The notes under the pieces were generated by a model that saw only the letters and a list, made by a program, of their open reading frames with translations, was not told the origin of the DNA and ran no database searches. The position numbers were made by a program, and so were the translations under genes. Below, one piece after another: positions 44,669-53,379 of a stretch of 63,663 nucleotides of DNA; position 1 is the stretch's first letter; each line of letters starts with the position of its first letter. Source of the stretch: Bacillota bacterium (lineage in GTDB: Bacteria; Bacillota; UBA4882; UBA8346); the NCBI GenBank assembly GCA_023400055.1, contig JAEXFN010000039.1, positions 1-63,663 of the forward strand. Direction: 5' to 3'.

Positions 44669-46477
44669 ATGGAAAATCTTAAAGTGCAAGCTTTTTTTAA
44701 ACAGGGTCGCGGCGAAATAGCAACCTGCATCGAGACGGAGACGGAAAACGCCGCGATCTTTCATTACACGGTCCGCGCTTCGACCGACAGCATCCTGACC
44801 CGGATCTTGGCGCGGCTCGATCTGCCCGCCGATCGGGATTTCCGGATCTTCAAGGAAGGATTTCAGTCGTGGAGCATCTGCCGGAGCTTCGCCGCGACGG
44901 AAACGGACTCCAACCGCTTCAGCCCCGCGGCGATGGCGGCCATGACCGAACGGGGCCTGGATCCGGAACGGCTCTATTTTCATAAACACGGCTATCTGGC
45001 GGCGGGATCCGCTCCGGCCCAGCCCGCCTATCACTGGGCGGCGCTCCGCTATGACGACGGGGAGGTCTGGCTGGCGGGCGCGCTGACCTTTCAGCGCTTC
45101 ATCACCAGGATCAGTTGCGACCCGGCCGGCCGGCAGCTCCTGATCGAGCTGGACTGCGAGGATATCGCCATCCCGGCCGGGACGGCGCTCGACGGCGAGA
45201 CGCTCTACCTCTACCGGGGGCGCGAGCCGGAGGGCAAGGTGGTCGAGCGCTACGCCGAACTGGCGGCGGAACGGATGAACGTTAGCTTCGACCCGAGCAT
45301 TCCGGTGGGCTGGTGCAGCTGGTATGAGTTTTTCACCGCGGTCCGGGGCGAGGACATCTATCGCAATCTGGCGGTGCTGCGCGACAAGGACTACCCGGTG
45401 GAGGTCGTGCTGCTGGACGACGGCTACCAGGAGGCCATCGGCGACTGGCTGGCGGTGAACGACAAGTTCGGCAACGACCTGCGGGGCCTGGTCCGTGATA
45501 CCAAGGCGGCCGGTTTCAAACCCGGCATCTGGCTGGCCCCGTTCATCGTGAGCGAGCAAGCGGCGCTCTACCGGGAGCACCCGGATTGGGTCGTCCGGGA
45601 CGAGCAGGGCCGGAATGAAGTGGTGTTGTACGGTTGGAAGCAGCGGATCTACGGCCTGGATCTCTCCCGGCCCGAGGTCCTGGAGTATCTGGAGCGGGTA
45701 TTCGCGACCATGGCCCGGGATTGGGGCATGGACTATTTCAAGCTGGACTTCATCTTCGCCGGCATGGTCAAGGGGAGGCGGGCTTCAACCCGGATGACCG
45801 CGGTCGAAGGCTACCGCAACGCCCTGGCGCTGATCCGCCGGGCGGTCGGGCCGGGCAAGTATCTGCTCGGCTGCGGCGCGCCCCTGGGCCCCAGCCTCGG
45901 CCTGTTCGACGGGATGCGGATCGGCCCGGACGTCGCGCCGCGCTGGTCCGATCCGGATCAGGCGTCGCCGGCGGTCGCCAACGCGCTGCGCAACATCCTG
46001 AACCGCAGCTTTTACCACGGCCGGTGGTGGGTGAACGATCCCGACTGCCTGCTGGTCCGGGATACCCGCACCGAGCTGACCCGGGACGAGGTGCTCAGCC
46101 TGGCGACGGCGATCAAGCTCTCGGGCGGGATGCTCTTTTACGGCGACGATCTGGCCGCGCTCGCTCCGGAGCGGCAGCGGATCATCGCCAAACTGGGCCG
46201 GCCCTTGCCGCGATCCGCTTTCCCCGTGGACTTCCTGCGGCAGGACCTGCCCGAGCTGTACCTCGCCCAATTACCGGACCGCATCTACCTCGGGGTCTTC
46301 AACTTCAGCGAGCATCCGGTGGTTAAGGAGGTGGCCCTCGCCGGGCTGGGCATCCCGCGCCGGGAGTACCGCATCGCCGATTATTGGGCGGAGCGCGATC
46401 TGGGCCGGACCGCGGACCGCTTCGACGTCCCATTGGAGAAGCACGCCGCCAAACTGCTGGTGTTAACGCCCGAATGA
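44669..46477 (+). CDS. GH36-type alpha-galactosidase
   Basis: A 602-residue retaining glycosidase of the GH36/melibiase clan. VGWCSWYEFFTAVRGEDI begins the catalytic barrel, VVLLDDGYQEAIGDW lines the -1 subsite, nucleophile D360 in YFKLDFIF, and D421 in RIGPDVAP fits the acid/base position. A beta-sandwich domain precedes the barrel and a short beta domain ends it. No signal peptide, so it cleaves oligosaccharides after uptake. It is the last gene of the LacI-controlled operon. Substrate specificity within GH36 is not certain. Confidence 0.87.
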   Translation: MENLKVQAFFKQGRGEIATCIETETENAAIFHYTVRASTDSILTRILARLDLPADRDFRIFKEGFQSWSICRSFAATETDSNRFSPAAMAAMTERGLDPERLYFHKHGYLAAGSAPAQPAYHWAALRYDDGEVWLAGALTFQRFITRISCDPAGRQLLIELDCEDIAIPAGTALDGETLYLYRGREPEGKVVERYAELAAERMNVSFDPSIPVGWCSWYEFFTAVRGEDIYRNLAVLRDKDYPVEVVLLDDGYQEAIGDWLAVNDKFGNDLRGLVRDTKAAGFKPGIWLAPFIVSEQAALYREHPDWVVRDEQGRNEVVLYGWKQRIYGLDLSRPEVLEYLERVFATMARDWGMDYFKLDFIFAGMVKGRRASTRMTAVEGYRNALALIRRAVGPGKYLLGCGAPLGPSLGLFDGMRIGPDVAPRWSDPDQASPAVANALRNILNRSFYHGRWWVNDPDCLLVRDTRTELTRDEVLSLATAIKLSGGMLFYGDDLAALAPERQRIIAKLGRPLPRSAFPVDFLRQDLPELYLAQLPDRIYLGVFNFSEHPVVKEVALAGLGIPRREYRIADYWAERDLGRTADRFDVPLEKHAAKLLVLTPE

Positions 46478-46588
46478 CCGGCCTGACTGCGGGCTTGGCG
46501 GCCGGCTTCGCCATTCGGTCGCGCTGAACCCGGCCTCGGGTTGCGCCCTGCCGGAGCGACCGGAATGGAATCGGGAATCATCCTTCGA

Positions 46589-46620
46589 AAACCGTGGGTC
46601 GTGACCCACGGTTTCGTTTT
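46589..46620 (+). terminator. Terminator after the alpha-galactosidase operon
   Basis: Stem AAACCGTGGG (46589-46598) with CCCACGGTTT (46605-46614), followed by CGTTTT. Array E1 begins about 70 bp later. Confidence 0.8.
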
Positions 46621-46690
46621 GCCCGACCGGCGCCGGAACGAATGGTTTGGATTGACGAATGAGCTCATTCAATTACTGAAAGAAGTCCTT

Positions 46691-46947
46691 CAGTAACAGA
46701 ATGAGCTCATTCTGTTAGTCAATGAAAAGCATCAGTAACCGAACGAAAACATTCAGTTACCAAATGGAAAGCAACAGTTACCGAACGAAAGGATTCAGTA
46801 ACTGAATGGAAAGCATCCGTAACCAAACGTAAGTATTCAGTTACTAAAACGAAAGCAACAGTTACCGAACGAAAACATTTAGCGACTGAATGAAAAGCAG
46901 CCGTAACCGAACGAAAGTTGGCGGCGGCCGCCACGGCTGGCACGGGA
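46691..46947. repeat. 21-bp tandem array E1 (CAGTTACTGAA family) with conserved flank
   Basis: CAGT/CCGT cores fall at 46691, 46733, 46754, 46775, 46796, 46817, 46838, 46859, 46880 and 46901 in exact 21-bp register. Dyads such as ATTCAGTAACTGAAT (46793-46807) recur. The last units and a GC-rich tail to 46947 are collinear with array E2: 46821-46947 matches 55784-55910 with about 13 mismatches by my count. It lies in the convergent gap between the alpha-galactosidase and GntR genes. The palindrome GAATGAGCTCATTC (46699-46712) lies in its first units. Confidence 0.92.
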
Positions 46948-46999
46948 ACGGGAAAATTGGCGGCGGAACGGCAAGCGGCTGCGCGACTGCCCCGCCGGC

Positions 47000-48103
47000 C
47001 TATTTATTGCGCCGGGGAGCGGTCGATTCCCGAAGGATGAGTTCCGTGGGCAGAATGATCTGCAGGTTTTGCAGTTCCCGGTTTTCCAGCGCGAAGAATA
47101 GATGCTGGCAAGCGATCTTGGCCATGGCGGTGATGTTGACTTGGACCGTGGTCAGCTTGGGGCTGCAATACAGGCCCTGTTCGATGCCGTCGAAGCCGAT
47201 GACGCTGACATCCTGGGGGACCGCATAACCGGCGGTCTTCAGGGCCTCCATCGCGCCGATGGCGGTCATGTCATTGCAGGCGAAGATGGCGCTGGGCAGC
47301 TGGGGCTGTTCGGCGATGATCGCTTGCATGGCCTTGAAACCGCCCTCGAAAGTCCAGTCGCCCTCCTTGATGAGCTGTTTCTTCCAGTCGAGCCCGGCGT
47401 CGCTCAGGGCCCGTTTGAAACCTTCCAGGCAGTCCCTGGAAGTAATATAGCTGGGTATTCCGCTGATGAAGCCGATCTGCCGGTGATTCTGGCCGATCAG
47501 GTATTGGACGGCCTCGTAGGTTCCTTTGGCGCGGGCCGCCCGGATCGTGGGGAAGGAACCGTACTCGTTGTTGATGATGACGGCGGGAAACTTGAGCCGG
47601 CGGGCTTCCTCCAGAAACTTATCCCCGATTTTGCTCACGAAAAAGATGCCCGAGATTCTGCGGCCTTCGAGGACCTCGGTCAGAATTTCGTCATCGCTGA
47701 TGGTGGTATAGATCAGGTTATAGCCTTTTTTCTTGCACTCATTTTCCACGCTGAAAAACAGGTTCGAATTGAACGGCTCGGTGAGGCGGTCGCCGGAAAT
47801 AATGTTTTTGGGAATTTTGGGAAGCAGGAAAATGAGATTGCGATAGTTCTGGTTCTCCTCGAATTGCAGCGAGACGCCGGTCACCCGGGTCCCCAGTCCG
47901 GCGATCTTTTCGACCAGGCCCTCCTGGGCGATCATCCCCAGCGCCCGGCGGACCGTGAGCCGGTCCACATGGAACAGCGTGCTCAACTCGCGTTCGGAAG
48001 GCAGCAGCTCGCCGATCTGCCACTTCTTTTCGGTAATCATTGTCTTTAAATTGTCGTACACCTGCATGTACAGGGGCACCTTTCGCTCCCGATTCACTTG
48101 CAT
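47000..48103 (-). CDS. GntR-LacI hybrid transcriptional regulator
   Basis: A 367-residue regulator with an N-terminal GntR winged helix (residues about 5-75, IGELLPSERELSTLFHVDRL) fused to a LacI-type sensor (YEAVQYLIGQNHRQIGFISG, IFACNDMTAIGAMEAL, VIGFDGIEQGLYCSPKLTTV), the AraR/GntR-PBP1 arrangement. GGAGAAGCG precedes the ATG. It is divergent from fucU, and TATACCTGT sites lie at its own promoter, in front of fucU and in front of the ABC operon, so it is the local repressor. The effector is probably the imported sugar. Confidence 0.92.
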   Translation of the reverse strand: MQVNRERKVPLYMQVYDNLKTMITEKKWQIGELLPSERELSTLFHVDRLTVRRALGMIAQEGLVEKIAGLGTRVTGVSLQFEENQNYRNLIFLLPKIPKNIISGDRLTEPFNSNLFFSVENECKKKGYNLIYTTISDDEILTEVLEGRRISGIFFVSKIGDKFLEEARRLKFPAVIINNEYGSFPTIRAARAKGTYEAVQYLIGQNHRQIGFISGIPSYITSRDCLEGFKRALSDAGLDWKKQLIKEGDWTFEGGFKAMQAIIAEQPQLPSAIFACNDMTAIGAMEALKTAGYAVPQDVSVIGFDGIEQGLYCSPKLTTVQVNITAMAKIACQHLFFALENRELQNLQIILPTELILRESTAPRRNK

Positions 48104-48130
48104 GCGCTTCTCCTGGTATTTAACATATAT

Positions 48131-48170
48131 TATACCTGTTTAGAATACCACAGATGATTTGAGATTGCAA
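48131..48170 (-). promoter_or_regulatory. GntR-gene promoter with overlapping operator half-site
   Basis: Minus-strand -35 TTGCAA (48165-48170), 17-bp spacer, -10 TATTCT (48142-48147). TATACCTGT (48131-48139, plus strand) covers the start region, suggesting autoregulation. Confidence 0.72.
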
Positions 48171-48262
48171 TAAACTGGATGCCATTTAATAAATCTGTCA
48201 ATAAACGATTGCGGTTTTGCCATGGAAGTGATATCATGAATGATGTTACATATAGGTTTAAT

Positions 48263-48275
48263 ACAGGTATATAAT
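48263..48275 (+). promoter_or_regulatory. fucU -10 region with GntR operator half-site
   Basis: ACAGGTATA (48263-48271), the inverse of TATACCTGT, overlaps a -10 TATAAT (48270-48275). The -35 is weak. fucU starts about 40 bp downstream. Confidence 0.55.
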
Positions 48276-48316
48276 TATTGCATCCGCAACAGGAACTGAA
48301 GAAAAGGAGTGGTTTG

Positions 48317-48748
48317 ATGTTAAAAGGTATTCCGGCGCTGATTTCTCCGGAGATGATGAAGACGCTGATGGAGATGGGACACGGTGACGAGATCGTCCTG
48401 GCTGACGCCAATTTTCCGGCTGCGACCTGCGCCAAGCGCCTGATTCGCAGCGACGGGCACTCCCTGCCGCAACTTTTAGAGCAGGTTTTGCGGTTTTTGC
48501 CGCTGGACCGCTCGCTGCCCCATCCGGTGGTGCTGATGGCGGTCAACTCCGCCGAAACTGCTCCGGCGCTATGGGAAGAGTACCGGCGGATTCTGCGCGC
48601 CGCCGAACCGGATTTCGACGGCTTTGAACACGTGGAAAGATTCCAGTATTATGAGCGGGCCAAAAACGCTTTCGCGGTGGTGATATCCGGGGATACGACC
48701 TTTCGCGGCAACATTATGCTGCGCAAAGGGGTCGTCAGAGAACCGTGA
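48317..48748 (+). CDS. fucU: L-fucose mutarotase (RbsD/FucU family)
   Basis: A 143-residue protein that tracks E. coli FucU closely: MLKGIPALISPEMMKTL, EMGHGDEIVLADANFPA with the catalytic histidine, and RFQYYERAKNAFAVVISGD near the end. It interconverts alpha and beta anomers of L-fucose and related sugars. AAAAGGAGTGG precedes ATG 48317. It leads a short gene pair with the SDR enzyme. Confidence 0.92.
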   Translation: MLKGIPALISPEMMKTLMEMGHGDEIVLADANFPAATCAKRLIRSDGHSLPQLLEQVLRFLPLDRSLPHPVVLMAVNSAETAPALWEEYRRILRAAEPDFDGFEHVERFQYYERAKNAFAVVISGDTTFRGNIMLRKGVVREP

Positions 48749-48870
48749 GGTTTTCATTGCGCCAAAAAGACGGGTTGGGTTATCCCGCGGGAGAATGGCC
48801 CGGGAAAAGCTGGAATAAAGAGTCGTTTTGCTTGATTGCTTGATATTTTGGACACTAAGGAGAGATGGTA

Positions 48871-49650
48871 ATGGGTTCTTTGCAAGGGAAGAAAGCGCTG
48901 ATCACGGGGGGAGCCAACGGCCTCGGCGGGGCGATCTCGCTCGAATTGGCCAAAAGAGGCGCCCAAATCGCAGTGCATTGGTATCAACACCGCGTCGGCC
49001 AGAATACGGCTCAGGATCTTGCCCGGCTGCGGGAGCAGGTGAAGGCGCTGGGTGGAGAGCTGGTCGATGTCCAGGGCGATCTCACCGATGAGCGCACGGT
49101 GCGCGAGGCGGTCCGCGCGGCTGCGGCCGGTCTGGGCGGGTTGGATATTCTGGTGAACAATGTCGGCGATATTTTGGGCCGGCATTCGCTCGAAGAACTC
49201 GAGCTGCCGTTCTTCAACAAGGTGATGGCTGTCAACCTAAACACGACATTTTTAGTCACCCGCGAGGCATTGCCTTATTTGGCGAAAGCCGGCGGGGCGG
49301 CCGTCGTCAATCTGGCCTCACTGGCCGGCCGAAAAGGCGGTCATGGCGGATCGCTGGCTTACGGCACGGCCAAGGGGGCGGTGATCACCTTTACCCGGTC
49401 GCTTTCGACGGAGATCGGACCGCGGGGCATTCGGGTCAATTGCGTGGCGCCGGGCTTGATTTTAGGTACTTATTTCCATCAGACGCACACCAGCGCCGAT
49501 TCGGCCCGCCAAACCATCGCCGAGATCCCGCTGGGCAGAGCCGGCTCGCCTCAGGATGTCGCCGATGCCGTGGCTTTTCTGGCTTCGCAATATGACGGAT
49601 TTGTTACCGGTGTAACGCTGGATGTCAACGGCGGAGTTTATATGGCTTAA
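48871..49650 (+). CDS. SDR-family oxidoreductase (possible L-fucose/sugar dehydrogenase)
   Basis: A 259-residue classical short-chain dehydrogenase: cofactor motif ITGGANGLGGAIS, NNVGD, catalytic Ser in VVNLASLAG and Y-x3-K in LAYGTAKGAV, C-terminal GVTLDVNGG. Next to a fucose mutarotase it probably oxidises an aldose at C1, as in non-phosphorylated L-fucose or related pathways; the lactonase, dehydratase and aldolase that would follow are not in the window. I chose ATG 48871, eight bases after AAGGAG, over ATG 48865. Confidence 0.86.
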   Translation: MGSLQGKKALITGGANGLGGAISLELAKRGAQIAVHWYQHRVGQNTAQDLARLREQVKALGGELVDVQGDLTDERTVREAVRAAAAGLGGLDILVNNVGDILGRHSLEELELPFFNKVMAVNLNTTFLVTREALPYLAKAGGAAVVNLASLAGRKGGHGGSLAYGTAKGAVITFTRSLSTEIGPRGIRVNCVAPGLILGTYFHQTHTSADSARQTIAEIPLGRAGSPQDVADAVAFLASQYDGFVTGVTLDVNGGVYMA

Positions 49651-49696
49651 GAATCGGATTCGATCATCTCTGGAGCTGACATTCCCGATCAAATTG

Positions 49697-49749
49697 TTGC
49701 ATTTTAGTTAATAAAATGATATAACATAATTATACCTGTAGCATACAGG
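49697..49749 (+). promoter_or_regulatory. Promoter and complete GntR operator of the fucose-type ABC operon
   Basis: -35 TTGCAT (49697-49702), 17 bp, -10 TATAAC (49720-49725). Immediately downstream TATACCTGTAGCATACAGG (49731-49749) contains the dyad CCTGTA-GCA-TACAGG. This is the most complete of the three TATACCTGT sites. A leader of about 200 nt follows before the binding-protein gene. Confidence 0.8.
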
Positions 49750-49938
49750 ATCAAATTTGTAACGCTGTTCCGCACGAACGCTGTCAACGATGTTCGCGCG
49801 GGGAGGCGACCAGTTTCAAGGGTTGGGATGTTGGCTGAAAGAGCCTTTGGGATAGTGGAATTTGCTTCGGAAGGAGGAATATCGAGAGCGAAGAATCGGG
49901 AACGAGATTGCAATTTGATGATAAAGGGAGGAGTAACG

Positions 49939-51216
49939 ATGAGAAAGAAGCAGGTTTGGATTCTGGGCTCGTTGGTCCTGGCGTTGCTGGCCGGTTCGGT
50001 AGTTTTCGCGGCGCCGAAAAGGGTAAAGCTGGTTTATTGGACGCATTGGGAACAAAATCCCAAATTCAACGCCTATTATGCCGAGGCCGGCAAGGAATTT
50101 GCCAGGCTCCACCCGGAGTGCGAAGGAGTGGAGGTCGTCACCGTTCCTTACTCGGGATACGAGGCCAAGTACTTAGCGGCTTTCATGGCCCGGACCGGGG
50201 CGCCGGATTTCTTCAATGGCGCGCCGCAGGACTGGGCCGGTAAATATCAGTTTGTCGACAAAATGCCGGCCAACATCACTAAAAGGGTTGACTCCGAGGC
50301 CGCTAGCACCGCCGTTAAATTCGGGCTGTACAACGGCGTCCGTTACGGTTTTCCGATCGAGGGCGGCAATTTCCAATATATGTTTATTAATACCGATATG
50401 TTTACCGAGGCGGGTCTCGATCCCAATAAACCCCCACTGACCTTGACGGAGCTGTTGAATGCCGCCAAAAAGCTTACCAAATACGATGCCAAGGGAAAAG
50501 TGATTCGTTCTGGATTCGGAGTCCGGTATGCCGGCGATCAGACGGGCATCACCGATAAGTTCTTGCCTTTCCTTCATGCCTACGGCGGGCTGATGGTGGA
50601 TCCGAAATACAAACGAGCCTTAGGCGTGGTAAATAGTCCCGCCGCAATCGAAGCACTCAGCATGTATGGCGATATGGTGAATAAATCAAAAGTGGCCAGT
50701 CTGGAAGTAGGGAACCCCGAGGTGGCCTTCGGAAAAGGCCTGGCGGCCATCATTTTCCGGGAATCATGGCTCCCCGGCTGGCTGGCTGACAATGCTCCGA
50801 ATATCAAGTATAAAGTCTACCCGTTGCCCTCGGAAAAGGTCGCCCCGGGTCCGGGAGCGCTGTTCGGATGGTCGGACCTGGTTTACAAGTATAGCCCCAA
50901 TAAGAAGTTGGCGTGGGAATTCCTCAACTTTATGTGGTCACAGAAGAATGATCTGGCCCGGGCTACGACCCAAGGCTTGATGCCGGTGTTTAAAGCGAAC
51001 TTTGATTCGGAATTGGTAAAGAAGCGTCCCGACTACGACGCGGTGATGGAAATGGCCAAACGTCCGCCGGCGCCGTCGTATTTTTCGCCGAAAATGAATG
51101 AAGTCGCCGCAGCCTACGGAGATGCCATCTTGGATGTCATTTACGGCAGAAAAGATGCCAAGAACGCGTTGAACGCCGCGGCGGCAAAGATCAATCAGAT
51201 TCTGAAACAGAAATAA
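49939..51216 (+). CDS. Sugar ABC transporter, substrate-binding protein (family 1)
   Basis: A 425-residue CUT1 binding protein. Signal peptide (residues about 1-25, ILGSLVLALLAGSVVFAAPK), no lipobox cysteine. Segments: VKLVYWTHWEQNPKFNAYY, YGFPIEGGNFQYMFINTDMF, ALFGWSDLVYKYSPNKKLAW. ATG 49939 follows GGGAGGAG; the frame is open to 49828. The operon goes on with two permeases and two reductases. Ligand unknown, probably a deoxyhexose or a conjugate of one. Confidence 0.9.
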   Translation: MRKKQVWILGSLVLALLAGSVVFAAPKRVKLVYWTHWEQNPKFNAYYAEAGKEFARLHPECEGVEVVTVPYSGYEAKYLAAFMARTGAPDFFNGAPQDWAGKYQFVDKMPANITKRVDSEAASTAVKFGLYNGVRYGFPIEGGNFQYMFINTDMFTEAGLDPNKPPLTLTELLNAAKKLTKYDAKGKVIRSGFGVRYAGDQTGITDKFLPFLHAYGGLMVDPKYKRALGVVNSPAAIEALSMYGDMVNKSKVASLEVGNPEVAFGKGLAAIIFRESWLPGWLADNAPNIKYKVYPLPSEKVAPGPGALFGWSDLVYKYSPNKKLAWEFLNFMWSQKNDLARATTQGLMPVFKANFDSELVKKRPDYDAVMEMAKRPPAPSYFSPKMNEVAAAYGDAILDVIYGRKDAKNALNAAAAKINQILKQK

Positions 51217-51225
51217 CGCATCCAA

Positions 51226-51262
51226 ATTTTCAAGGGCGGGGGTCGACTCCGCCCTTGAAAAT
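51226..51262 (+). other. Intercistronic hairpin between binding protein and permease
   Basis: Perfect 14-bp stem ATTTTCAAGGGCGG (51226-51239) with CCGCCCTTGAAAAT (51249-51262), 9-nt loop, no T-run after it. The rest of the 225-bp gap to the permease holds no gene. Confidence 0.8.
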
Positions 51263-51450
51263 AGCGCCGGCCGGCATGCTTCGTTCTGCACGGCCTCGGC
51301 TTGGCCCTATTCTGAACGGCTTTGACATTTATCGATCGGGAGTTCAAGCTGGCGATGAAGGCTGGCCCCGGATGATCTCCCAAAGTAACCGCGCGTTAAT
51401 GACGAAGGGAATCTCGGAACGGATAAGATTTTACTTGTGAGGTGTCTCGA

Positions 51451-52374
51451 TTGCAGTCCAACACGCAAAGAATTGGGATCGTGGATCTGTTGTGCGGCAA
51501 GACTTTCTCCGGCAAGCGGGCCAGAATTGGTTACGCCTTTGTATTGCCGGCGGTAATCTATTTTTTATTGATCTATTTTTATCCATTGTTGCAATCGGTG
51601 GGAATGTCCTTCTTCCGGGGCGGCTTCGGCGAGACTCCGCAATTTGTGGGTCTGGAATCCTACCAAAATGTCTTCACGGACCCGATATTTTGGATGACGG
51701 TCAAGAATACGCTTTATTTTGTCATTCTATCGGTGCCCGCTACGGTTTTTTTGGCACTGATGGTGGCGGTCCTGTTAAACCGCATCCAAAACAAGCAATT
51801 TCGCGATCTGCTGAGCGCAGTATATTTTTTGCCGTTGGTCACTTCATTGGTCGCGGCGGCCCTGATCTGGGGCTGGATTTATCAACCGATCTATGGCTTG
51901 GCCAACTATCTGCTCGTCGCCATCGGCTTCAAGCCGCAACAGTGGTTGAGTTCGATGGGCCAGGTCATGCCGTCGCTGGCAGTCATCAATATCTGGTTGC
52001 GCATCGGATTTGATACGGTCATTTTCTTGGCGGCGCTGCAAAGCATCCCCGAGGAACTGGTGGAAGCGGCCACGATCGACGGGGCGACCGCGCCGCGGGT
52101 GTTTCGGCACATAACCTTGCCCTTATTAAATACCCAGATCGTCATGGTCCTGATTCTGGAGCTGATCTTCGCCTTCAAGGTCTTCGATCAGGTCTATGCC
52201 ACGACGGTGGGAGGGCCGGCCAACGCCAGCCGGGTCATCATCATGTACCTTTATGATCTGGCCTTCAAGTGGTTTAAGTTTGGCGAGGCCTCGGTGGTCG
52301 CTATTTTCGTATTCATTACGCTTTTGATCATTAGTGTTCTGCAATGGGCTTTTTTGCGCAAATCGGCTACCTGA
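51451..52374 (+). CDS. Sugar ABC transporter permease (MalF-type)
   Basis: A 307-residue CUT1 permease with six membrane segments and EAA loop LVEAATIDGATAPRVFRHIT. I favour TTG 51451, six bases after GAGGTG, as in the permease at 13889; a GTG at 51442 lies inside that Shine-Dalgarno. It pairs with the next permease. Confidence 0.86.
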   Translation: MQSNTQRIGIVDLLCGKTFSGKRARIGYAFVLPAVIYFLLIYFYPLLQSVGMSFFRGGFGETPQFVGLESYQNVFTDPIFWMTVKNTLYFVILSVPATVFLALMVAVLLNRIQNKQFRDLLSAVYFLPLVTSLVAAALIWGWIYQPIYGLANYLLVAIGFKPQQWLSSMGQVMPSLAVINIWLRIGFDTVIFLAALQSIPEELVEAATIDGATAPRVFRHITLPLLNTQIVMVLILELIFAFKVFDQVYATTVGGPANASRVIIMYLYDLAFKWFKFGEASVVAIFVFITLLIISVLQWAFLRKSAT

Positions 52375-52461
52375 GAAGATTGGCAGCGTTGCCATTTCCT
52401 GATCGGGTCGGGGGTCCAAATAACTTGCGACGCAAACTTCGATGGATAGGGTGAGTATAGG

Positions 52462-53334
52462 ATGATGCAAATGGATAGTCGGCGAAGCGATCGGAAGGAA
52501 AGCAGAATCCACAAGCCGTGCAATTTGGGCTGGATTTTGACTCTACTGGTGATGGCCGGAGCCTTGTTTATATTGCTGCCATTCTTGTGGATGGTACTGA
52601 CTTCATTGAAGACGCCGGCCGAGATTCAGCGGGTCCCGCTGTCGTTGCTCCCGGATCACTTCGATAATTTACAGAACTATGTGGCGCTCTTCCAGCGGCA
52701 GCCTTTTCTTTTGTATATCTGGAATACGATCGTTGTCTCCGGTATCAGCACCTTCACCAGTGTGATCATCTCGGCCATGGCTGGCTATGGTTTTGCCAAA
52801 TATGATTTTCCGCTCAAAGAGTTTTGGTTCTTCAGCATCATTGCGTTGTTGATGATCCCGTTTCAAGCCATTGTCATCCCCTTGTATCAATGGGTGGTCC
52901 AATTCGGCCTGATCAATACTTATATCGGACTGATGCTGCCCCAATTCGTCAGCGCTTTCGGCGTTTTCCTGATGCGCGAGGCCATTGACGGGGTTCCCAA
53001 TGATTACATCAATTCGGCGCGGATCGACGGCTCGTCGGAGCTGGGCATTTTCTTCCGAATTGTCTTGCCCTCGATCACTCCGTCCCTGGCGGCGTTGGCG
53101 ATCATTAAATTTTTATGGACCTGGAATGAATTCTTTTGGCCGCTGGTTTGCACCAACAGCGACCAGATGAAAGTGATCACTTTGGCGCTGGCGTCCTTTA
53201 ACAACCAGTATTTTGTCGAGTATCATCTGGCGACGGCGGCTTCGGTGGTGAGCATTATTCCGATTCTGATATTGTTCCTGGCGTGTCAGCGCTGGATCGT
53301 CAAAGCGGTGGTCATGAGCGGCGTCAAAGGATGA
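52462..53334 (+). CDS. Sugar ABC transporter permease (MalG-type)
   Basis: A 290-residue CUT1 permease: LPFLWMVLTSLKTPAEI, YGFAKYDFPLKEFWFF, EAA loop YINSARIDGSSELGIFFRIV in which the EAA glutamate is replaced (usual EAARIDG; here NSARIDG). ATG 52462, 52465 or 52471 may be the start. No ATPase gene in the operon. Confidence 0.87.
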   Translation: MMQMDSRRSDRKESRIHKPCNLGWILTLLVMAGALFILLPFLWMVLTSLKTPAEIQRVPLSLLPDHFDNLQNYVALFQRQPFLLYIWNTIVVSGISTFTSVIISAMAGYGFAKYDFPLKEFWFFSIIALLMIPFQAIVIPLYQWVVQFGLINTYIGLMLPQFVSAFGVFLMREAIDGVPNDYINSARIDGSSELGIFFRIVLPSITPSLAALAIIKFLWTWNEFFWPLVCTNSDQMKVITLALASFNNQYFVEYHLATAASVVSIIPILILFLACQRWIVKAVVMSGVKG

Positions 53335-53379
53335 CCCGGTTGATAGTATCGTTTATTTATCGAGGAAAGCGGTGATTCG

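Noticed and set aside
44075..45580. 501-residue minus-strand frame opposite permease and alpha-galactosidase genes
   Set aside because: Shadow of GC-rich coding sequence; the plus strand has recognised families.
46719..46943. Minus-strand heptad frame over array E1, and its like at 55520-55972 and 63267-63644
   Set aside because: Same cause: 21 bp equals seven codons. The 63267-63644 frame also runs into the 3' end of the response-regulator gene.
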